From the NCBI GenBank assembly GCA_013202185.1, contig JABMSA010000240.1, positions 1-8,667 on the forward strand: a DNA stretch of 8,667 nt, read 5' to 3'. A model generated the notes under the pieces. That model was not told the origin of the DNA, did not search any database, and saw only the letters and a program-made list of their open reading frames with translations. Below, in pieces: positions 1 through 5,128 of the stretch. The DNA comes from Planctomycetota bacterium (GTDB lineage Bacteria > Planctomycetota > PUPC01 > JABMSA01). Position 1 is the first letter of the stretch, and the number at the start of each line of letters is the position of its first letter. The translations under genes were made by a program, and so were the position numbers.

Positions 1-17
1 ACGGGCCACCGGCCCGT
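1..17. repeat. Perfect short palindrome at window edge
   Basis: A 7-bp perfect inverted repeat, ACGGGCC and GGCCCGT, surrounds a 3-base ACC loop. It lies about 100 bp beyond the stop codon of the large minus-strand gene. It could be the end of a dispersed palindromic repeat or the stem of a terminator, but no T-run is visible on the gene's side. The left boundary is cut by the window. Confidence 0.5.
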
Positions 18-62
18 CTCTACAATGCCATCGCCGAGCGCCCTGCAGAATCGAGACATGAG

Positions 63-83
63 AATACGTTACCGTATTTACGG
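63..83. other. Two overlapping, mutually exclusive small hairpins
   Basis: AATACG/CGTATT (63-68 and 73-78, loop TTAC) and CCGTA/TACGG (72-76 and 79-83, loop TT) share bases, so only one can form at a time. They sit 33-53 bases after the stop of the large minus-strand gene and could contribute to 3'-end formation. There is no U-tract, so calling this a terminator would be weak. Confidence 0.3.
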
Positions 84-115
84 ACCAGAGCGCTAAGCGG
101 CATCTACCGCGTGAT

Positions 116-3100
116 TCACTCGCCAAGCGTCAGCGTGCCCCAGTACTGAGGCTCGAGGCGTGCCTCACTGGGCAGATCGCTGATGATGATTGTGTTTGAG
201 TTGGCCCAGTAAACACGACGGGTGACCGCGCTGCCCGCTTCGTTGGATACGACCAACCCGGCGTCGCCCGCGATTGTCAGGCCGGCGCGCAGTTTCAGCC
301 CAAGCTGCTCGGCGGGGACCGCCGCCTCGATAATGTAGCCGTCCTCCGTTTGAATGACCGCCACCTGCGGCTTCGTGAGCCGGTAAACGGCGGCAAAGGT
401 GATATCGAATACGGGCGAGCGGTAGCGCACGTTGGCCCATTTATTGCTGCCGGCCGGCGCCGGGAGCGCGTCGTCCGGCCGATGCAACACAGCCACCGGC
501 TTGCCGTCGAACATCGAAAACAGCAGTCGCTGCGGATTGGCCGGCTTGCCCGCGGAGCCAAGCGCCCCAAGCTGGAAATCGGCGCAGCCGCCGGTCTTGA
601 AAAGCATAGTCCAGTCCTGGCCGAGATTGCGCAGCGGCGGCGAATCCGAGACCCGGTACGCGAGGTAGATTGTCTGATCCGACCACTGGACGCGCACACG
701 CGCGCTCTCTTCCCCCGGTGGGAATGTCATCGCCGGCACACCCGCCCAATCGTTGAGCTTGCCGTCGACCGTTATGGTTCGTTTGGCCCTGGCGACCGTA
801 TACTTGCGGCCGGCGCCCTCGGCGCTCCACACGAAGGTTCCCCAGCATCGCGGATCGATTGTGGCCGAGCCCGAGCGGTCCGCCCAGTAGCTTCGCCCGC
901 AGACCGCCTCGTCGCTCGCCCAGACGATACCGACGTCGCCCCGGACCTCCTGTCCGGCCATGATTTGCAGCTTGAGCGCCTGCATTGGCACTCGCGCCCG
1001 CAGGCGCATTGCAGTGTCGTCGTGCGGCCATGACTGCCCCTCGCTCATCTGTACTTCGGCATCCGGCAGAGCAGCGCCATCGAGCGTCGCCGCCGGCTGC
1101 TTGTCGAGGATCGCGAAGAACAAGCTCGCCGGCCGGAGATTGCCTGCGCCCGCAGCCATCAACCGGAGCTCGACACCTGCGCGGCCGTCGGCCGGCTGTT
1201 TGGCGGCGTTTCTGAATAAGCCGGGAAATTCGTAGCGTGCGTCGACTTTGACATACAAGTAATCGTCGTCGAACGCAAGTGACGCCTCCGTTGTGCCGTG
1301 AGGCATCTCGATTCTCATCCGCTGCTCGTCGGGCCAGAATTCCTTCTCGTCGTTGGTACGCAGCGGGATGGGCCTGGCCGTGCGGCGCACGAAATACTTC
1401 CGCGTGCCGGCCGCACGTTCCGCCTCCGCGATCTTGATAGCTCGTTCTTTCTGGTTATTGTGCCAGCGCAGGAGCTGGCGGCGATCGACATTGAACGAGC
1501 CGCCGGTTCGCTTAAGAGACTCCAGCCCCTGGATTTCGACCACCTTGGTATCCTCTTTGCCGCAGACGACGTAGACGGTGTTGTCGGGCGTTTTGCCGTA
1601 CGACTGGAAGAACGGCTCGGGACCGATGCACGTGTCGTCCAGCAATATGCCGCGCGTCGCGATCGGCGGCAGGTCCTTGGGTCGGTTGCGGTAGTCCTTG
1701 AACAGCGACGCAATGAACAGGCCGTCGGCGGTTAGTAGGAACTGCTGGCCCAGGTTGCCGTTGAGGGCGAAGGTCTCGCCGATCTCGCCGCCGAGGTCGA
1801 CGACGCCCATCATGTCGAGCGCGCCGATGATCCGGCCGGGGGCCGGGCCAGGCGCGCGGTGCGAGCCGTGCACGCTGACCCAATCGTTGGGATATCGCCA
1901 GTGGACTTTACCATCGGGCGACATTCTGCGAAGCGGCGAGCCGAAGATCAGATTGCCCGCCGAGTCGACCCCGGACGACCCGGTCCCGCTTTTCACTATC
2001 CCGCGCCGTCTGAGCTTGCCCGGATCGTACTCCGGAGCACCATGTTCATTCCATGCCTTCACAGGTAAGAACCACACGCTGCCGCAGTATTCGAGGTACA
2101 GCGAGAAATCCGGGCCGTAAATGGTTTTCAGGCCCCAGCACCAGGGAGCGCCGGTTAGCCCGTCGTTGTCGGGCATTTTGAAGTTTTCTTTTTCGAAGCT
2201 CTCGACTTCTTCTTCCTGGAGTTCGCCGTCGCCATTGGCATCGGTCCAGACCTTCAGCCCGCTTGGCGGCTTCGTGGACCAGGCCATGCTCAAGGGCCTG
2301 GCCACGCCGTCGACTATACCAGAGATCATCGCGAAGCTGAGCCACGAGCTGTTGTTGACGAGGTAGCGGTTGTCTGCGCGATAGGCGATCTTCGAGGGGA
2401 AGCCGCGGGCGTCCACGCCCACCCCCGAGGCAGTGACGGGCTGCGGCACGGTCTGCAGCACATTGGCGGGGTGCCACTCGCCGCTGTCCCAGTCGACGGC
2501 GAACTCGACGCCGTTGTATACGAAGCGCGATTTGTCTTTCGGGTCGAAGTACCCGCCGCCGCCGTACATCGGCGGACCGATGAACTCCTCGATCAGTTTG
2601 CCGGTTTTGCCGTCCCACTTCGACACGCGCTTTGGATGGAAACCGGCTTCGGCTACCCAGACGTGACCGAGCTTGTCGACCGCGAGCGCGTAGGTGGACG
2701 TCATCCTCTGCGGGTTGTACGGCCCCCGGCTGCGCCCGCCGGCCTCACCGATAATGAGAGCCTGCCGCCACGTGCCGTTTTCTTTCGCGAAAACGCGCAC
2801 CTGTTTCGTCTCCATATCGCCGGCAAACAGGCGGCCATCAGGGCCAAAGGCAATGGAGCGGATTTCGTTCTGCCCGGTGATGATGGGCTCGAGGGATCCG
2901 GTTTTCAGATTGAGGATGCCTATCGTTCTGTCGCTGACGACGTACAACTGCTTGTCGGGTCCGACCACGAGCCCGCGCGGCTTGGGGACGCTCAGCTTGC
3001 GGAGCACATCGGCCGACCTGGCGTCCATTTCCAGGATGGTATCCACGTACGTGTGCGAGGCATAGAGCTTACCGTCGAGACATGCAAAACCATGGGTGTG

Positions 3101-3820
3101 AGGCGCCCACTCCCCGACGTCGTATTGCGATACCTTGTGAAAAGCGTCTTTGCCTTCAAACGGGATCTGTTTGCCTCTCCTGAGGCCGCCGTCGATCAGT
3201 TCGAATCGATAGAGATATGCCGTGCCCTGATCGGAGAGGCAGTAGAGATACTTGCCGTCGCAGGCGATCTGGGTGGGGCCGTCTCCCATGCCGTGCCGCC
3301 AGCCCCAGAGCTTCTTGCCCGCGAGATCGCAGGCGGCCATCGCGTGGTTGGCCTCGGGGCCGGGCGAGCTGAGGAAGACCACGTTGCCGTAGGCGAAGGC
3401 GCACATCGGGGGGGAATGGTCGGCGATCCACGCGCCACTGCTGTCGGGAGTGTGCCATGAGGGCGTGTTGGGGGTATTGATGCTGAACTGATACGCCAGG
3501 TGCAGCGGGCCGCGGGTCAGTCCTTTCCACGAGTACTTGCCGGGCGGCACCATTATGCCGTACCCGTCGAGGCCATCCCAGTAGACCGTCTGCTTGCCCT
3601 TCTTGAATGGCATTTCGGAGATGAGGTTGCGGACGCGCCTGCCATGCGCATCATCGATGGCAATGGTGGCGAAGCCGTCATGCGGCATTTCGAGGCCGAT
3701 GGGCATCATCAGCTTCTCATTGCCGCGGTGCCCATCAGGTTCCACGGGTTCCGCGGCAAATGCGCTCACGATCGGCAAGGCCATAACGGCTACCAACACA
3801 CCGAAGAAAGTTTTTCTCAT
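116..3820 (-). CDS. Large secreted protein: FlgD-like Ig domain, beta-propeller, two CBM9-like domains
   Basis: This 1234-residue protein starts at 3820, where AGAAAGGA lies 7 bases before ATG. The upstream in-frame ATG at 3871 is rejected because the sequence after 3820 begins with a classic signal peptide (MRK, hydrophobic to about residue 18, AFA/AE cleavage near 22). Residues 40-100 resemble a FlgD/Ig-like fold, with WDGLDGYG at 81-88 and PPGKY at 92-96. Residues about 110-790 contain propeller-type strands, for example GLVVGPDKQLYVV, SIAFGPDGRLF and LAVDKLGHVWVAE, as in NHL or quinoprotein-like folds. A perfect EF-hand-like loop, DANGDGELQEEE, is at 527-538. Two CBM9-like/DOMON-type domains follow (about 808-1000 and 1007-1234). 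The second opens with TVDGKLNDW, and both end in a YWA...WGT motif. No catalytic signature is recognised. Role inferred: extracytoplasmic glycan recognition or scaffold. Promoter not identified. Confidence is high for the gene and moderate for the domains. Confidence 0.9.
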   Translation of the reverse strand: MRKTFFGVLVAVMALPIVSAFAAEPVEPDGHRGNEKLMMPIGLEMPHDGFATIAIDDAHGRRVRNLISEMPFKKGKQTVYWDGLDGYGIMVPPGKYSWKGLTRGPLHLAYQFSINTPNTPSWHTPDSSGAWIADHSPPMCAFAYGNVVFLSSPGPEANHAMAACDLAGKKLWGWRHGMGDGPTQIACDGKYLYCLSDQGTAYLYRFELIDGGLRRGKQIPFEGKDAFHKVSQYDVGEWAPHTHGFACLDGKLYASHTYVDTILEMDARSADVLRKLSVPKPRGLVVGPDKQLYVVSDRTIGILNLKTGSLEPIITGQNEIRSIAFGPDGRLFAGDMETKQVRVFAKENGTWRQALIIGEAGGRSRGPYNPQRMTSTYALAVDKLGHVWVAEAGFHPKRVSKWDGKTGKLIEEFIGPPMYGGGGYFDPKDKSRFVYNGVEFAVDWDSGEWHPANVLQTVPQPVTASGVGVDARGFPSKIAYRADNRYLVNNSSWLSFAMISGIVDGVARPLSMAWSTKPPSGLKVWTDANGDGELQEEEVESFEKENFKMPDNDGLTGAPWCWGLKTIYGPDFSLYLEYCGSVWFLPVKAWNEHGAPEYDPGKLRRRGIVKSGTGSSGVDSAGNLIFGSPLRRMSPDGKVHWRYPNDWVSVHGSHRAPGPAPGRIIGALDMMGVVDLGGEIGETFALNGNLGQQFLLTADGLFIASLFKDYRNRPKDLPPIATRGILLDDTCIGPEPFFQSYGKTPDNTVYVVCGKEDTKVVEIQGLESLKRTGGSFNVDRRQLLRWHNNQKERAIKIAEAERAAGTRKYFVRRTARPIPLRTNDEKEFWPDEQRMRIEMPHGTTEASLAFDDDYLYVKVDARYEFPGLFRNAAKQPADGRAGVELRLMAAGAGNLRPASLFFAILDKQPAATLDGAALPDAEVQMSEGQSWPHDDTAMRLRARVPMQALKLQIMAGQEVRGDVGIVWASDEAVCGRSYWADRSGSATIDPRCWGTFVWSAEGAGRKYTVARAKRTITVDGKLNDWAGVPAMTFPPGEESARVRVQWSDQTIYLAYRVSDSPPLRNLGQDWTMLFKTGGCADFQLGALGSAGKPANPQRLLFSMFDGKPVAVLHRPDDALPAPAGSNKWANVRYRSPVFDITFAAVYRLTKPQVAVIQTEDGYIIEAAVPAEQLGLKLRAGLTIAGDAGLVVSNEAGSAVTRRVYWANSNTIIISDLPSEARLEPQYWGTLTLGE

Positions 3821-3873
3821 TTTTCTGTCCTTTCTGGTAGAGCAGCCCGGTGTCCGGAACAACGAACCCACAT

Positions 3874-4008
3874 CTCATATTGCCATGCGTGGCGCACAAG
3901 CTTCGCACGCACGGGGTTGCGCTCGACGTAGCAGAGGGTGTTGACCAAGTGCCTGTTCAATTCGGTTTGCTCTGTTCTTCGGCAGCCAACGCTATGAATC
4001 TCCTGCAA
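3874..4008 (-). pseudogene. Relic of a REP-associated Y1 transposase, C-terminal fragment
   Basis: The minus-strand reading contains LNRHLVNTLCYVERNPVRAK followed by LVRHAWQYE (about 3960-3874). This is the highly conserved C-terminal block of COG1943/Y1_Tnp REP-associated transposases (typically RYVERNPVRAGLV..A.DY.WSS). Homology stops abruptly after WQYE, where a WSS motif is expected, and no HUH motif or catalytic tyrosine region is present upstream. The open frame (63 codons) runs on into the start of the secreted-protein gene, so it is not itself a plausible gene. The relic fills most of the leader of that gene. It belongs to a different Y1 subgroup from the intact transposase at the right end. 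Family recognition is from memory of the motif. Confidence 0.7.
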
Positions 4009-4133
4009 TCATGGCGCACAACGGAATTATTGTCAGGTGGATTCATTCTTTTCTCGTTCGTATGTTGCCGGACGATTGCGTTCACTTTTCGCGCCGAACG
4101 TGCGATAGAGTGCAACCCATGGCTGGCCTCTCC

Positions 4134-4514
4134 CTACGCTGGGTTCTGGTCCTCATGGCGCCGGTCGGACCCATGCAGCCACAGGTTCACACACGGATCG
4201 TTCTCGTCTGCGACGAGATGATGCTCTTCTCCCGGTTCGCAGACAATAACGTCGCCGGCGACCATGTCGTGAGTGGTTCCATCAATCTCCATCCGGGCTT
4301 TGCCCTGGAACAAGATGAACACCTCACAGTCATCAGCGTGAACGTGCCGTCCGTGCCCGTCGCACGACGGGCACGGACAGCCAACGTCATGTGTGCGCTG
4401 GCCGGGCCTCTTGAAGGACAAACCGCCTTGCGATAGATATTTGCCGGGGATCACATTCTTGAGGATGTGACCGTTCCCGTCACAGTTCAGGTCTGTCAAA
4501 CGAAGTCTTTTCAT
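4134..4514 (-). CDS. Small single-domain cupin protein, probable metal binder
   Basis: A 126-residue protein with both cupin motifs. Motif 1 is H57-V-H59-x4-E64-x6-G71, an exact match to HxHx4Ex6G. Motif 2 is GDVIVCEPGEEHHL (87-100), giving H98 or H99 as the fourth ligand. It is probably a cytoplasmic beta-barrel that binds a divalent metal and a small acid or sugar. The substrate cannot be told. Just before motif 1 is an unusual C46-P-C-P-S-C51 cluster encoded within a perfect 14-bp DNA hairpin. The chosen start, MKRLRLTDL at 4514, fits a cupin N-terminus but has only a weak ribosome site. An alternative in-frame ATG at 4610 overlaps the stop of the upstream membrane-protein gene as ATGA, adding 32 unconvincing residues. 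It is likely co-transcribed with that gene from the promoter near 4910-4938. Confidence 0.8.
   Translation of the reverse strand: MKRLRLTDLNCDGNGHILKNVIPGKYLSQGGLSFKRPGQRTHDVGCPCPSCDGHGRHVHADDCEVFILFQGKARMEIDGTTHDMVAGDVIVCEPGEEHHLVADENDPCVNLWLHGSDRRHEDQNPA
4349..4378. repeat. Perfect 14-bp inverted repeat inside the cupin gene
   Basis: GTCCGTGCCCGTCG (4349-4362) and CGACGGGCACGGAC (4365-4378) are exact reverse complements separated by only two bases, CA. The stem encodes the Cys-rich stretch CPCPSCDGHG just before the cupin HxH motif. A palindrome this long and tight in coding DNA is unusual. It could be a repeat insertion that stayed in frame, or an mRNA hairpin. Confidence 0.9.
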
Positions 4515-4547
4515 ATCTATGGTTCTCGTGTGGGCAACGATTCCGCT

Positions 4548-4578
4548 CACACTTTGCCGCGTAAGAGGCAAAAGTGTG
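4548..4578. other. Hairpin between the membrane-protein and cupin genes
   Basis: CACACTTTGCC (4548-4558) pairs with GGCAAAAGTGTG (4567-4578), giving 11 base pairs with one bulged A and an 8-base loop. It lies in the 92-base gap between the membrane-protein stop and the preferred cupin start. Neither side carries a T-run, so it is not a typical intrinsic terminator. It may be an intra-operon processing or attenuation element, and it is coding only if the cupin starts at 4610. Confidence 0.5.
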
Positions 4579-4606
4579 CTGTGCCTTGTTGGGCGCAGCT
4601 CTCCGT

Positions 4607-4825
4607 TCATTTACCTCTGATGGCCTCGAAGATCTCGGCAATGCCCCATGCTACGAATACTGCCGGGAGAAACCACAGCATGCTGAACGGAAACCAGCCC
4701 ATGCGCTCAGCGAAAAGTCCAACTCCGACAATGATAAGGAAAACACCACACCCGATACCCTTACGTGCCTTCTTGCAGGAACCGGCATCTGAACGGCCGG
4801 TCGAAGGAGCCTCTATATCATTCAT
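4607..4825 (-). CDS. Small two-helix membrane protein, LiaI/LiaF transmembrane (DUF5668-like)
   Basis: A 72-residue protein. It has a polar, basic N-terminus (about 1-22, ending KKARKG), a first hydrophobic helix (GVFLIIVGVGLFAE, about 25-40), a short turn with MGWFP, and a second helix (about 46-66), closing with the charged tail EAIRGK. The G-x-x-L-I-x-x-G-x-G-L-F pattern followed by WP/WF turns is typical of the LiaI/LiaF-like transmembrane region found in small inner-membrane proteins, some linked to cell-envelope stress sensing. The ribosome site GAGAGGA lies 7 bases before ATG. A good promoter is upstream. The stop TGA overlaps an ATG (ATGA) in the cupin frame. Family membership is likely. 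Function in this organism is unknown. Confidence 0.8.
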   Translation of the reverse strand: MNDIEAPSTGRSDAGSCKKARKGIGCGVFLIIVGVGLFAERMGWFPFSMLWFLPAVFVAWGIAEIFEAIRGK

Positions 4826-4862
4826 TACTCATCCTCTCATGTGCCCGGCAATCATCCGTTTT

Positions 4863-4872
4863 CGAAGCTTCG
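4863..4872. promoter_or_regulatory. 10-bp perfect palindrome in the leader of the membrane-protein gene
   Basis: CGAAGCTTCG is an uninterrupted 10-bp palindrome about 40 bases before the start codon, and downstream of the proposed transcription start near 4903. It could be a regulator half-site pair or chance; a 10-bp palindrome alone is weak evidence. Confidence 0.25.
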
Positions 4873-4909
4873 TCTTAACTCCGTGGCCTCCTTTCCTCAA
4901 CTGGCAACA

Positions 4910-4938
4910 AGTATACAAAATCCGGTGTCGCTTGGCAA
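4910..4938 (-). promoter_or_regulatory. Sigma-70-like promoter for the membrane-protein/cupin unit
   Basis: On the minus strand, TTGCCA (4938-4933) and TATACT (4915-4910) are separated by exactly 17 bases. Each box differs from consensus at one or two positions. Predicted initiation near 4903 gives a leader of about 78 bases before the ATG at 4825. No alternative of similar quality is seen in the gap. Confidence 0.65.
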
Positions 4939-5051
4939 GGATTTATCACGGCTCGATGGGATGAGGGTGTCAGCCTTGACAGGGGTTCGAGTTCGCTGGT
5001 GCACCTTGAGCCGCCCACGAAAGCTTTACACAACAAACGATTGCTTATGCA

Positions 5052-5090
5052 ATTATAGCTGTTGAATGCGCATGCCCAAGTAGCTATAAT
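5052..5090 (+). promoter_or_regulatory. Mannosidase promoter with candidate operator
   Basis: TTGAAT (5062-5067) and a perfect TATAAT (5085-5090) are spaced 17 bases apart, about 40 bases before the start codon. A perfect 9-bp inverted repeat, ATTATAGCT (5052-5060) and AGCTATAAT (5082-5090), brackets the -35 box and includes the whole -10 box. A protein bound to this dyad would block RNA polymerase, so it is a plausible repressor site. A smaller palindrome, ATGCGCAT (5066-5073), lies between the arms. The promoter call is strong; the operator is inferred. Confidence 0.7.
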
Positions 5091-5128
5091 CCTATGCTTT
5101 CACATCGCCTTGCACGGAGGCAAAACAA

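Noticed and set aside
350..1033. Long plus-strand open frame (227 codons) opposite the secreted-protein gene, and similar ones at 2471-3460 and 1298-1735
   Set aside because: They are antisense shadows of a GC-rich gene, with Arg/Ala/Pro-rich composition and no recognisable motif. The minus-strand frame has a signal peptide and domains.
3821..3871. Upstream start for the secreted protein at 3871
   Set aside because: It would put 17 polar residues before a clear signal peptide, and the ribosome site fits the ATG at 3820.
4515..4600. Integron attC site (GCCCAAC on the minus strand followed by a hairpin)
   Set aside because: The expected complementary GTTGGGC-type partner is absent (GTTGCCC is seen), and there is no integrase or cassette array.
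4887..4894. Strong orphan ribosome-binding-like AAAGGAGG in the leader of the membrane-protein gene
   Set aside because: No ATG, GTG or TTG follows at a usable distance on that strand. A later 8-codon frame from 4855 has no ribosome site.
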